Under the pieces are notes generated by a model. That model worked only from the letters and a program-made list of their open reading frames with translations. It ran no database searches and had not been told where the DNA came from. Shown here piece after piece: positions 41,819 to 50,178 of a stretch of 56,105 bases of DNA. The stretch's first letter is position 1. The number at the start of each line of letters is the position of its first letter. Made by a program: the position numbers and the translations under genes. The DNA comes from Sporosarcina sp. (GTDB lineage: Bacteria > Bacillota > Bacilli > Bacillales_A > Planococcaceae): positions 1-56,105 of the forward strand of contig JARIBI010000005.1 in assembly GCA_029257435.1 (NCBI GenBank), given 5' to 3'.

Positions 41819-43894
41819 ATGAAACCGCCTATCGCAAAACGAATTCCCTATGCTCAGCATTTGCATGGAGATGTACGTCAAGACGACTATTATTGGCTAA
41901 AGGACCGCAATAATCCGGATGTCATTGAGTATGTAGAGGAGGAAAATCGATATTACAATGAAATTATGGAACCGTTGAAAGAACAGACCGAAGAAATTTA
42001 CCAGCGTATGGTAGATCGCGTTCCTGAATCCGAAATTGCTGTGCCTGTGCAGCATGGACCGTATTTCACTTATTCTCGTTTGGACAAAACCCAGCAATAC
42101 CCAATCTATGCCCGGAAGAAAGCGGAGACTCGCGAGCTTCTATCTGCAGCAACAGAAGAAATCGTACTCGACCTGAACGAACTCGCTGAAACAAGTGATT
42201 ATTTAAGTGTCACTGCGCTGCGATGGAGTACTGACCAGCGCTTGCTCGCTTATTTAGAGAATCGCGATGGAACAGATCGCTATACGGTTTTTATCAAAGA
42301 TATGGAAACAGGCGAACTTCTGTCGGATCAGATTCCGGATGTGTTCATATACGGCAGTGTCGAATGGAGCAGAAGCGGAGATTCTATTTTTTATATCACC
42401 GTCGATGAGTCAGAACGCCCTAGCAAGCTGATGCGGCATCGGCTAGGCAGTGATATCGGTCAAGATGAGCTGATTTACGAGGAAAAAGACGAGACATTCA
42501 CACTTTCTATGAATAAATCCCAAAGCGGGAAATTCATCATTGTGCATGCCGACTCGAAAACAACGAGTGAAATCCGTCTTATAGACGCAGACTCCCCTCT
42601 ATCGCCTTACCAGTTAGTCGACGAACGCAGAGCTGGTGTCGAATACGATGTGGAACACTGGGAAAAGGATTTACTCATATTGACAAATGATGACGCAGAA
42701 AACTTCAAGCTGCTTCACTGTCCACTCCATGACCTGAAAGCCCGTACAACTCTCGTGGATTATAACGAGAATCGCTATCTCCAGGCTCTGTATCCTTTCC
42801 AGGAAAAGTTGCTGGTTGCAGGCCGCGAAAACGGACTGACTCAAATATGGGAATTGAAAGATGGTCACTTGGAACAAATCGAATGGGATGAACCCCTCTA
42901 TTCCGTTTCAGTGAAATCAAATCAAAGCTATGAAACTTCTGAAGTACTACTCAGCTTTGAATCGATGCTGACTCCAGAAACAACCTATGGACTGGATCTG
43001 CTTAGCGGAGAGAGACAATGTCTGCAAGTTGCTCCAGTCAGCGGGGACTATGACCGTTCTGCCTTCTGTCAAAAGCAATTATGGGCTACAGCAGATGATG
43101 GAGTGAAAGTTCCATTAAACCTCGTTTATAAAGAAGGGGCTCTCGATCATGGACCCGCTCCGATCATCCTGTATGCCTACGGTTCTTACGGAGCAAACAG
43201 TGACACGTATTTCAGTCCATACCGGCTTCCAGTATTAGAAAAAGGAATTGTCTTTGTCACTGCACAAGTGCGCGGCGGTTCTGAAATGGGAAAACATTGG
43301 TACGAAGATGGCAAAATGCAAAATAAGCGAAACACATTTACCGACTTTATCGCAGCAGCTAAGTATTTATTAGCGGAAGGATATACAACTTCTGAGCAGC
43401 TGGCTGCTCGCGGCGGCAGTGCGGGCGGATTACTTGCAGGAGCAGTTGCTAATATGGCAGGCGATTTGTTTAAAGTAATCGTTCCAGAAGTCCCATTTGT
43501 CGATGTTGTTACTACGATGCTCGACACTTCCATCCCTTTAACTACACTCGAATGGGACGAATGGGGGGACCCTCGTGAGCCAGAAGCTTATTTTTACATG
43601 AAATCCTACAGCCCGTATGACAACGTAGAAGCGAAAGACTATCCGCATCTATACGTAACGACAGGTTTAAACGATCCTCGCGTCGGCTATTGGGAGCCCG
43701 CTAAATGGGTTGCCCGTTTAAGAGAAATGAAAACAGATAATCATATTATCGTGATGAAAACAAACATGGGTGCCGGCCACTTTGGTGAATCCGGACGCTT
43801 CAATCAGTTGAAAGAAGTTGCATCGCTATATGCTTTCGTGTTGGACAAGATTGGCACAGGCGCTGAAATGAAAATTCAGAATGCTGTTCAATAA
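41819..43894 (+). CDS. S9 family prolyl oligopeptidase (oligopeptidase B-like)
   Basis: 691 residues. A beta-propeller covers about residues 70-400 and the alpha/beta-hydrolase domain follows: IILYAYGSYGANSDTYFSPY, nucleophile Ser in RGGSAGGLLAGAVANM, Asp in YVTTGLNDPRVGYWEPAKW and His in NMGAGHFGESGR. The GRGGSAGG context and the layout match oligopeptidase B, a cytoplasmic peptidase cutting short peptides after basic residues. No signal peptide. Site AAGGAGC. Monocistronic, with a terminator after it. Confidence 0.95.
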   Translation: MKPPIAKRIPYAQHLHGDVRQDDYYWLKDRNNPDVIEYVEEENRYYNEIMEPLKEQTEEIYQRMVDRVPESEIAVPVQHGPYFTYSRLDKTQQYPIYARKKAETRELLSAATEEIVLDLNELAETSDYLSVTALRWSTDQRLLAYLENRDGTDRYTVFIKDMETGELLSDQIPDVFIYGSVEWSRSGDSIFYITVDESERPSKLMRHRLGSDIGQDELIYEEKDETFTLSMNKSQSGKFIIVHADSKTTSEIRLIDADSPLSPYQLVDERRAGVEYDVEHWEKDLLILTNDDAENFKLLHCPLHDLKARTTLVDYNENRYLQALYPFQEKLLVAGRENGLTQIWELKDGHLEQIEWDEPLYSVSVKSNQSYETSEVLLSFESMLTPETTYGLDLLSGERQCLQVAPVSGDYDRSAFCQKQLWATADDGVKVPLNLVYKEGALDHGPAPIILYAYGSYGANSDTYFSPYRLPVLEKGIVFVTAQVRGGSEMGKHWYEDGKMQNKRNTFTDFIAAAKYLLAEGYTTSEQLAARGGSAGGLLAGAVANMAGDLFKVIVPEVPFVDVVTTMLDTSIPLTTLEWDEWGDPREPEAYFYMKSYSPYDNVEAKDYPHLYVTTGLNDPRVGYWEPAKWVARLREMKTDNHIIVMKTNMGAGHFGESGRFNQLKEVASLYAFVLDKIGTGAEMKIQNAVQ

Positions 43895-43909
43895 CTTCAA
43901 CCGTTAAAT

Positions 43910-43942
43910 TAGGAGGAGAAAGCATTGTGCTTTTCTCCTCTT
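43910..43942. terminator. Bidirectional terminator
   Basis: GAGGAGAAAGC-attgt-GCTTTTCTCCTC with T-rich DNA on both sides, between convergent oligopeptidase and ThrRS genes. Confidence 0.85.
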
Positions 43943-43971
43943 CTTTATTTGTATAAAAAGAGTATTCCTGT

Positions 43972-45168
43972 TTAAACCTCTTCTAACAAATCCAATGCCG
44001 CCTTAACCGGCAGTTGCCCAAGATCTCCTTCTTTACACTTTCTCACGGACACAGCATGATTTTCCACTTCCTTATCCCCGACAATCCAAACAAACGGGAT
44101 TTTCCCTTTCGCTGCCTCCCTCACCCTGTATCCAAATTTTTCAGAACGGCCATCCACTTCCGCCCGATATCCTTTTTCCAGTAACATCCGTTTCACTTCA
44201 AATGCGTAATCAAGATGGACTTCTGCGATTGGCAGTATCCGAATTTGTTCGGGTGACAACCATAATGGAAATGCGCCTTCGTAATGTTCAATTAAGATGG
44301 CAAGGAATCTCTCAATGGAACCAAATATCGCCCGATGAATAATGATAGGGTGATGCAGTGAATTATCTTCGCCGATATACTGACAGTTGAACTTTTCGGG
44401 CATTTGAAAGTCCAGCTGAACAGTGCCGCACTGCCAGCTTCGCCCTAGAGAGTCGAGTATATGAAAATCGATTTTCGGACCGTAAAAAGCACCGTCTCCT
44501 TCGTTCAATGTATAGGACATCCCCCGCTGTTCCAGGACATTTCCTAGTGAACGTTCCGCCTGATCCCATAGGTCAACCGAACCCATGAAGTTTTCCGGTC
44601 TTGTTGACAGTTCAACCTCGTATTGGAATCCGAACTTTGAATACATCTCATGAATGAGATCCAAAACTCGATCGATTTCTGGTTCAATTTGGTCTTCACG
44701 GACGAATAGGTGCGCATCGTCTTGCGTGAAAGCTCTCACTCGTAATAAACCATTCAAAGAACCAGAGAGCTCGTGACGATGAACCAATCCCAATTCCGCA
44801 TATCGAATGGGCAGCTCCCGATAACTGCGCCGTTTATGAGTAAAGACCAGCATAGCCCCCGGACAATTCATAGGTTTAAGCGCATATTTCTGATTGTCGA
44901 CTTCTGAAAAATACATATTGTCCTGATAATGATCCCAATGACCTGAAGTCTCCCATAGCTGTTGTTTCATCATGATCGGTGTCTTGATCTCTTCGTAACC
45001 CGCTTTTCGGTGTTCCTTTCTCCAGTAGTCTTCTAAGGCATTGCGCAGGATCATACCGTTCGGCAAATAGAATGGCATTCCCGGAGCTTCCTCCGAAGCC
45101 ATGAATAGTTCCAGCTCTTGACCGAGTTTACGATGATTTCTTATTTCTTCCCCTGATTGAATGGACAT
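43972..45168 (-). CDS. Threonyl-tRNA synthetase lacking N-terminal TGS and editing domains
   Basis: 398 residues instead of about 640. It begins MSIQSGEEIRNHRKLGQELE, i.e. at the linker just before the catalytic core, and contains all core motifs: LPNGMILRNALEDYWR, zinc Cys in MNCPGAML, VHRHELSGSLNGLLRVRAFT with zinc His in QDDAHLF, and IIIHRAIFGSIERFLAIL with zinc His; then the anticodon-binding domain to LLEEV. The strong site AGGAGG at the proper distance from ATG 45168 and the T-box leader directly upstream show that it was never longer here. It can charge tRNA but has no cis proofreading. Confidence 0.9.
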   Translation of the reverse strand: MSIQSGEEIRNHRKLGQELELFMASEEAPGMPFYLPNGMILRNALEDYWRKEHRKAGYEEIKTPIMMKQQLWETSGHWDHYQDNMYFSEVDNQKYALKPMNCPGAMLVFTHKRRSYRELPIRYAELGLVHRHELSGSLNGLLRVRAFTQDDAHLFVREDQIEPEIDRVLDLIHEMYSKFGFQYEVELSTRPENFMGSVDLWDQAERSLGNVLEQRGMSYTLNEGDGAFYGPKIDFHILDSLGRSWQCGTVQLDFQMPEKFNCQYIGEDNSLHHPIIIHRAIFGSIERFLAILIEHYEGAFPLWLSPEQIRILPIAEVHLDYAFEVKRMLLEKGYRAEVDGRSEKFGYRVREAAKGKIPFVWIVGDKEVENHAVSVRKCKEGDLGQLPVKAALDLLEEV

Positions 45169-45199
45169 GTTAAAACGCCTCCTGAAATTTTTTGTATAT

Positions 45200-45455
45200 A
45201 AAAAACCGCACTCCTCCCTGGTAAGGGACGAATGCGGTCGTGGTACCACCCTGTTTTTGCAGATGCCAAAAAGCAGCTTCTGCACTTCATTGCGATAACG
45301 GTTTCCCGGACACGGTTTCATGGAAATCCATGGTTCTCCATATCAGCTTCAAGGCGGTAAATTATCTCTTGTGTCTTCAGGGCTTTCAGCCGATGGCCCT
45401 GTTCTCTGGTAAGAACTTAAGAATAATTCATGTCCTTGTCACAGCTTTCAGTATT
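45200..45455 (-). ncRNA. T-box riboswitch, gene-proximal (threonine, ACC specifier)
   Basis: Stem I region with AAGGACATGAAT and a specifier ACC in TTTACCGCC, the T-box AGGGTGGTACCACG at 45253-45236, then terminator arms GACCGCATTCGTCCC and GGGAGGAGTGCGGTTTTTT. Lies just before ThrRS; uncharged tRNA-Thr should permit read-through. Confidence 0.93.
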
Positions 45456-45462
45456 CAATTTT

Positions 45463-45720
45463 AAAAAACCGCACTCCTCCCTGTAAAAGGGACGAATGCG
45501 GTCGTGGTGACACCCAAGTTTCCGCATGCCGAATAATACAGGCATGCGCTTAAATCGATAACGGTTTCCCGAACATGATTTCATGCACAAGTGCAATTCC
45601 TCATGTTAGCCAGAAAGGTGGTAAATCAATCGATTCCGCTCAAGGTTTCCAGCCAATGACCTTGTTTTCTGGTAGCGAAAATGAAGAATGATTCATGTCC
45701 TTCTCGTTGCAAATATATGG
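45463..45720 (-). ncRNA. T-box riboswitch, promoter-proximal, with altered T-box core
   Basis: Second leader of the same design: AAGGACATGAAT, specifier ACC in TTTACCACC, and a nearly identical terminator (GACCGCATTCGTCCC / GGGAGGAGTGCGGTTTTTT). The T-box itself reads GGGTGTCACCACG where the other has GGGTGGTACCACG, so the TGG that pairs with the tRNA acceptor end is changed to TGT. Confidence 0.88.
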
Positions 45721-45740
45721 ATAAGAAGCTTTGTTTATGG

Positions 45741-45769
45741 ATTATAGAGACTGTTTTCTTATAAGTCAA
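45741..45769 (-). promoter_or_regulatory. Sigma-A promoter for the thrS leader
   Basis: TTGACT (45769-45764), 17-base spacer, TATAAT (45746-45741) on the minus strand, about 20 bases before the first T-box leader. Confidence 0.88.
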
Positions 45770-45865
45770 GAGCGAATTTATATAATTACAACAGTTCTTT
45801 TAGAAATCCCTGTTCGACTACCTGCATAACCTCCACTTGTGAAAAGAGATTTCCCCCCTAACTAT

Positions 45866-45922
45866 GCAAGATTTGCCCGTTTGAAGCACGAGTCTTGTAC
45901 TTTGAACGCCGAAGATTATGGA
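45866..45922. repeat. ORF-separating repeat, second tract copy A
   Basis: Left box TTTGCCCGTTTGAAGCACGA, centre GTCTTGTAC, right box eroded (ACGCCGAAGATT). First copy beyond the ThrRS promoter, 21 bases after the stop of the 45943 gene. Confidence 0.75.
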
Positions 45923-45942
45923 AAGTATTAAAAGCTCTTTTA

Positions 45943-46143
45943 CTAATTTTTGCTCATTCTAGCATTTCTGGATTTGCTGTGAGGATGATGGTTCTTGTGA
46001 TTTAAAAGCATTAAAAGTATCCCAATTATTGCTGTAATTAAAACTGGAATAAACATTTTATTCATGAGACTGTAAAGCAGCACGACAATGAAAATGACAA
46101 CGATTAAAGAATGAAAAACATAATACTTTTTCAATTTAATCAC
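45943..46143 (-). CDS. Small membrane protein
   Basis: 66 residues, two helices (YVFHSLIVVIFIVVLLYSLM and FIPVLITAIIGILLMLL) and a His/basic tail (NHKNHHPHSKSRNARMSKN). Start at GTG 46143 or TTG 46131, both near GAAGGTG. Function unknown. Single-gene unit between repeats. Confidence 0.6.
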   Translation of the reverse strand: MIKLKKYYVFHSLIVVIFIVVLLYSLMNKMFIPVLITAIIGILLMLLNHKNHHPHSKSRNARMSKN

Positions 46144-46161
46144 ACCTTCACTTCGTTTTTT

Positions 46162-46212
46162 CTGGTCGGTTTGAAGAACGAGTCTTATTAGTGAATAGCG
46201 CCCGATTACGTA
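46162..46212. repeat. ORF-separating repeat, copy B
   Basis: Left box CTGGTCGGTTTGAAGAACGA, centre GTCTTATTAG, right box GCGCCCGATTACG. Confidence 0.76.
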
Positions 46213-46272
46213 AGTTTAATAAGAACCCTTGATTTCTATCCATCATTCAATCCTCTGCAATTATTTGTTTTT

Positions 46273-46638
46273 TTATTTCTTCCTAAAATCATAGGTATCG
46301 TCAATAGCAATTTCTATATCATTAACAACAATATTTTCATTATTTACCCATCGTACTTCTTTAACATTTGGCATCACTAGGAAAATGTTCTTTCTTAAAC
46401 CACTGTTAGAATCTTCAAGCACTCCCACATAGGTTAAATCGTTACCGAATATTAGCCCACCGTTAAAATAAACCGTTATAACTTTCTCTCCGTCTGGTGA
46501 GATGTAAGTTCCTTCTTCATTTTCCTCATTCACTTCAATGCTACTTAGTTTTGGGTTTAATAACTGATAAATAAATATTATGCCAAACAAAATTGTGACT
46601 GCAAAGATCATTAATAAAAGCTTTATTACCTTAGTCAT
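46273..46638 (-). CDS. DUF5412-like membrane-anchored protein
   Basis: 121 residues from ATG 46638. One N-terminal helix (VIKLLLMIFAVTILFGIIFI) leads to an extracytoplasmic domain: GTYISPDGEKVITVYFNGGL, then KEVRWVNNENIVVNDIEI and a final DDTYDFRKK. The order SPDG, then W-x-x-x-x-x-I-x-V-N, then DTYD-[FW]-R matches DUF5412 from memory. Role unknown. Follows the tract's pattern of one gene per repeat. Confidence 0.68.
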   Translation of the reverse strand: MTKVIKLLLMIFAVTILFGIIFIYQLLNPKLSSIEVNEENEEGTYISPDGEKVITVYFNGGLIFGNDLTYVGVLEDSNSGLRKNIFLVMPNVKEVRWVNNENIVVNDIEIAIDDTYDFRKK

Positions 46639-46762
46639 TTTTCTCAAACCTTTCCATAAAATCATTCTTACTTATAATATTTTATGGACGAAATCAGTAC
46701 GAAGAGGTTCGAATTTTCTTTCCAATTAGAATAATTAGGTTTTTAATATTCCTTATTCGATT

Positions 46763-46819
46763 ATTTGGTCCGTTTGAGAAACCGACGCATATCCTTTTTC
46801 CAGAATGGCCCCCGTTTAT
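46763..46819. repeat. ORF-separating repeat, copy C
   Basis: Left box TTTGGTCCGTTTGAG, centre CGCATATCCTTTTTCCAGAA, right box TGGCCCCCGTTTATT; one of the copies closest to the consensus. Confidence 0.86.
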
Positions 46820-46969
46820 TTAGGACTTCTTTTTGTCTATAAGTATTCCAACTATGGCTCCCAATAAAATATTCGTTATTAAAATTGGGTTTATTGAATC
46901 CATTGCAAATATTAGAATGAACGATAAAACACCTGCGACTAACGCGAATAAAATTGCATTATAGGACAC
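46820..46969 (-). CDS. Short membrane protein (49 residues)
   Basis: GTG start at 46969 preceded by GAGGGGG at about eight bases; the ATG just upstream is in another frame and stops early. The product MSYNAILFALVAGVLSFILI... has two helices and a basic end (GILIDKKKS). Fits exactly between repeat copies C and D, with the stop adjoining copy C. Unknown function. Confidence 0.6.
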   Translation of the reverse strand: MSYNAILFALVAGVLSFILIFAMDSINPILITNILLGAIVGILIDKKKS

Positions 46970-47003
46970 GACATTTCCCCCTCGACTTAACTCTTTCTTT
47001 TAT

Positions 47004-47033
47004 AAAATGGCCCGTTTGATGAACTTTCCTATC
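47004..47033. repeat. ORF-separating repeat, copy D, left part (split by intron)
   Basis: AAATGGCCCGTTTGATGAAC then TTTCCTATC, up to the intron's 3' end. Continues at 49751. Confidence 0.85.
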
Positions 47034-49750
47034 ATAGTGATAGGTAAACTTTTGAAGTTATCGCCAGCTTTTCCCCCACTTCACACCGTACGTGCGACTT
47101 TCATCGCATACGGCGTTCCAACTAATCCAATTCATTCAATATTTTTATGTATATGCAAGATGAAATGTAGAATCAGATTGCTTCTTTCAGGCATAACCTA
47201 CGCAATTCATTGACCTTTTCAAGTTGTTTTACATTTAACTTTAGAACGTTTAAAAGCACGTGTATTTTCTCTCGATTTCTCATATGAATGAGACGATGGA
47301 CAGGCTCATTTACCATCATTAAATTCCCATATGAATCATCTTGAGTTAGATGAAACGGGATTTTATGATGACAGTGGCAGTCGTTCCGACCTAATTCAAT
47401 ACCTGTAACAGCACATTTTCCGTATTGTGCAATAAATCGACTAATCCGATTGTCGTTATATTCAATGGAACGACTTGGTATATATTGCTTCATCACATAA
47501 GCAAGTACCTGTTTATTAATTGCTCGCAAACTTTGATGAATTTTATTTCTACCTACGGTAGTGTAGTTACAGATGGATTGTGAGAAATTAAGATTTACTT
47601 TACAACGTTGGGCATGAACGGGAACAATGACCATTCCTTTTATTTTATAAAGTTTACATTCGTAGCCCTTATAACGTTTCTGTAAGGTTTTTGTGAATTC
47701 CTGAAACGTTGCTTCTTTTCTCATTTCGTTTAAACGATTGAATAATGCTTTATTAAGACGACCGCTCAGCTCATTTAAGTCTTTTGTAATGTGAGATGCT
47801 GCGGAATAATAATTTTGTATTCCCATTATTATCGTATTGAATCGCCAAACATTCTCAGGTGATTGGTGTTTCTGAATCACCTTTATTGCTTGTTTAAGCT
47901 TTACCGGTGCATTATCCAGTGACTTTTTGGTCATATGGGATCGGGCGACATACAGCGTTCTTTTATTGGTTCGCTTTCGATGTGCTTTAATACGAAACCC
48001 TAAAAACTCTGAAGAGTTTTTCTTTAAGTTCACCACTTTAGATTTTTCCTCGCTAATTTCAAGGTGAAGCCTTGTTTGAAGAAAATCCTTCACTGCATAA
48101 TGCATTTTTATCGCTTGCGAACGAGTACGACATAGTATTTTGAAGTCGTCAGCGTATCTCACAATATAACAGTGTTTCAGATTCGATTTTTTCAATGCAT
48201 TGTATCTGCCAGCATATGATTGATAAGACTTTTGTGTTTCAAAGCTTTCCCATTGATGACTAATCCACCAATCCAGTTCATTTAATACAATGTTAGATAA
48301 CAAGGGCGATAATATTCCCCCTTGTGGGGTGCCTTTGGTTGGGAATCCTTCTCCTATAATTTCGGCTTTTAAGAGACGTGAAATAATAGAGAGCAATGCT
48401 TTATCACGGATACCAAGTGACCACATTTGTTTTAATAGTTTGGCATGATTTACATTGTCGAAAAATCCTTTGATATCGACGTCCACACAGTGATATAGAC
48501 ACGCCCGATTAATGAGTGTCTCGAACCTGGCTTTCGCATGATGTGTACTACGATTGGGTCTGAAACCATAGCTGTGTTTATAAAACTTTGCTTCACAGAT
48601 GGGTTCAAGCACTTGAAGAATACACTGTTGGAACAATCTGTCCCAAATAGTCGGAATCCCTAAAGGACGTGTTTTCCCATTCGCCTTCGGGATAAATACC
48701 CTTCGAACCGCTTTGGGGGAATAACGTCCAAACATTCCTTGTATCGTAGATACAACTTCTACAACGGTTAAGTGACTAATATCTTCAATCGTTAGTTCAT
48801 CATATCCACATGTTTTACTGCCAGTATTTCGTTTAATATTACGATAAGCTAATCGAATGTTTTCATCGGATTGCATTAAATCGAGTAATCCATAAAAATT
48901 TTGACCATTAGCACTCTGAGCGTATAAAGAATCGAAATGATATTGCATATCATAATACTCGTTGTGCCTCAGTTTCTTACGTTTTAACAAGTCGGTGGCT
49001 CCTTTGGAGCTGAACCTCTATTAGTCTTACAAGAACCTTATTAATCGTATAAGAACTGTCTTGCATGGTTGAATGAATCTTTCACTAGTCTAGTGGCTAT
49101 CCCTCCACGTTCATTACACGCTTCTACGGTACTGTGCCACCACTTTCACTGATATAAAGAAAAGTTATACAATCGCTAATCTCACGATTCTTTTCCTTTT
49201 CACCGCTTCACTGGGAGTAAGCCCTCCACGTTATCAGCTTACAACGTTGAATTATACCTATTATGGAACAAACTTAGGTGCCTCCTATGAGCCTGTTAGC
49301 ATTACATGTGCCTATAACACAAGATGGATTTTTATATTGCGTATTCTTACTCATCCACAGCTAACCCTACATATGGTAGTAAATACATTTCTATATAACG
49401 CGCGTCTAGACCCGTACATTCAGAAGTTCGTCAGCAATACAGTATGTTCTTGTATTTACATTGCATTCTCACCATATTTGTTCAACCCAAGCATCATGAT
49501 TTACACCACCCCATCGGGTAGGCTTTCGTCAGCCAAACTGTTACGGTAAATTCTCACGCCTATTAGCCGAGCTTATAACACGCCTTGTCTTACTAATCAG
49601 CGTACTACTCGACGCAGGGGAAGCCTTTCAGAGCGTTACCTCCTCATTCGACTTCTCGATATAACCCTTCAGTTTTAGGGAACCTAAAACTGCCTAACCT
49701 TTACCGAAATTGTGTGACCACATTTCATTTGAGTTAGGAACATTTCGCAC
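47034..49750 (-). mobile_element. Group II intron inserted in a copy of the ORF-separating repeat
   Basis: On the minus strand the intron starts GTGCGAAATG at 49750 and ends CCTATCACTAT at 47034, i.e. the GTGYG start and AY end of group II introns. Domain V is visible at about 47082-47117 (CGCCGTATGCGATGAAAGTC then GCACGTACGG). Removing 2717 bases joins the two halves of a repeat and restores a copy almost identical to 2065-2115, fixing both ends. It carries one encoded protein in its fourth domain. The 750 bases before that gene are ribozyme domains I-III. Confidence 0.92.
47173..48990 (-). CDS. ltrA: Group II intron reverse transcriptase/maturase with HNH endonuclease
   Basis: 605 residues. 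RT domains: RRVFIPKANGKTRPLGIPTI, CEAKFYKHSYGFRPNRSTH, VDVDIKGFFDNVNH, FPTKGTPQGGILSPLLSNIV and the catalytic VRYADDFKILC. Maturase (X) domain at about 400-500 (YKGYECKLYKIKGMV). The end is an HNH nuclease: CAVTGIELGRNDCHCHHKIP and VNEPVHRLIHM. All key residues are intact, so the intron may be able to splice and move by retrohoming. Presence of the endonuclease domain excludes the attC-targeting class C group, which lacks it. Confidence 0.96.
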   Translation of the reverse strand: MLKRKKLRHNEYYDMQYHFDSLYAQSANGQNFYGLLDLMQSDENIRLAYRNIKRNTGSKTCGYDELTIEDISHLTVVEVVSTIQGMFGRYSPKAVRRVFIPKANGKTRPLGIPTIWDRLFQQCILQVLEPICEAKFYKHSYGFRPNRSTHHAKARFETLINRACLYHCVDVDIKGFFDNVNHAKLLKQMWSLGIRDKALLSIISRLLKAEIIGEGFPTKGTPQGGILSPLLSNIVLNELDWWISHQWESFETQKSYQSYAGRYNALKKSNLKHCYIVRYADDFKILCRTRSQAIKMHYAVKDFLQTRLHLEISEEKSKVVNLKKNSSEFLGFRIKAHRKRTNKRTLYVARSHMTKKSLDNAPVKLKQAIKVIQKHQSPENVWRFNTIIMGIQNYYSAASHITKDLNELSGRLNKALFNRLNEMRKEATFQEFTKTLQKRYKGYECKLYKIKGMVIVPVHAQRCKVNLNFSQSICNYTTVGRNKIHQSLRAINKQVLAYVMKQYIPSRSIEYNDNRISRFIAQYGKCAVTGIELGRNDCHCHHKIPFHLTQDDSYGNLMMVNEPVHRLIHMRNREKIHVLLNVLKLNVKQLEKVNELRRLCLKEAI

Positions 49751-49775
49751 ACGCAAACGCCCCCATTGATTTAAG
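49751..49775. repeat. ORF-separating repeat, copy D, right part
   Basis: ACGCAAACGCCCCCATTGAT, directly after the 5' end of the intron. Same as the right half of copy 2 with one change. Confidence 0.85.
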
Positions 49776-49830
49776 ATGAATATTCAAATCTCTTTGAAAA
49801 ACCTCCAAAATGATATGTGTAAAGGGGTTT

Positions 49831-50043
49831 TCATTTTTCAAGATTCATTATTTTAATTACACCATAATAAATAATCCAAAATATTAGCGGTACAAATACT
49901 GAGTAATTTTTTGGGGTTTCAGGTAATAAAATTAGGGCTATTACAAATATGAAAACACTAGGAATAAATAATATCCAATATAACTTTCTTTTAGTCATTT
50001 TTAAAGTCGACTTCTTTTCTACCGATTGATTAGACATATCCAA
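49831..50043 (-). CDS. Small membrane protein
   Basis: 70 residues: polar basic start (SNQSVEKKSTLKMTKRKLY), then two helices (WILFIPSVFIFVIALILL and SVFVPLIFWIIYYGVIKIM). Start TTG 50043 or ATG 50037 after GGGGAG. Function unknown. Confidence 0.6.
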   Translation of the reverse strand: MDMSNQSVEKKSTLKMTKRKLYWILFIPSVFIFVIALILLPETPKNYSVFVPLIFWIIYYGVIKIMNLEK

Positions 50044-50057
50044 TACTCCCCTCTTAC

Positions 50058-50113
50058 CTTGTCCCGATAGAAGCTTAAAGCTTAATCCTTGTTCATTTAA
50101 TGCCCCCGATTGT
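50058..50113. repeat. ORF-separating repeat, copy E
   Basis: Left box TTGTCCCGATAGAAG, centre AATCCTTGTTCATTT, right box ATGCCCCCGATTG. Confidence 0.8.
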
Positions 50114-50178
50114 GGTGTACATCTTTTTAAAAGTCTTTAAACCCTTGGTATATACGGGATGAGAATTACTAAATTCAT

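Noticed and set aside
45169-45321. N-terminal extension of the ThrRS reading frame
   Set aside because: It would be translated from the T-box and terminator region; the RNA elements there are clear, and a strong ribosome site precedes ATG 45168.
47173-48990. Class C (attC-targeting) group II intron
   Set aside because: The encoded protein ends in an HNH endonuclease domain, which class C proteins lack.
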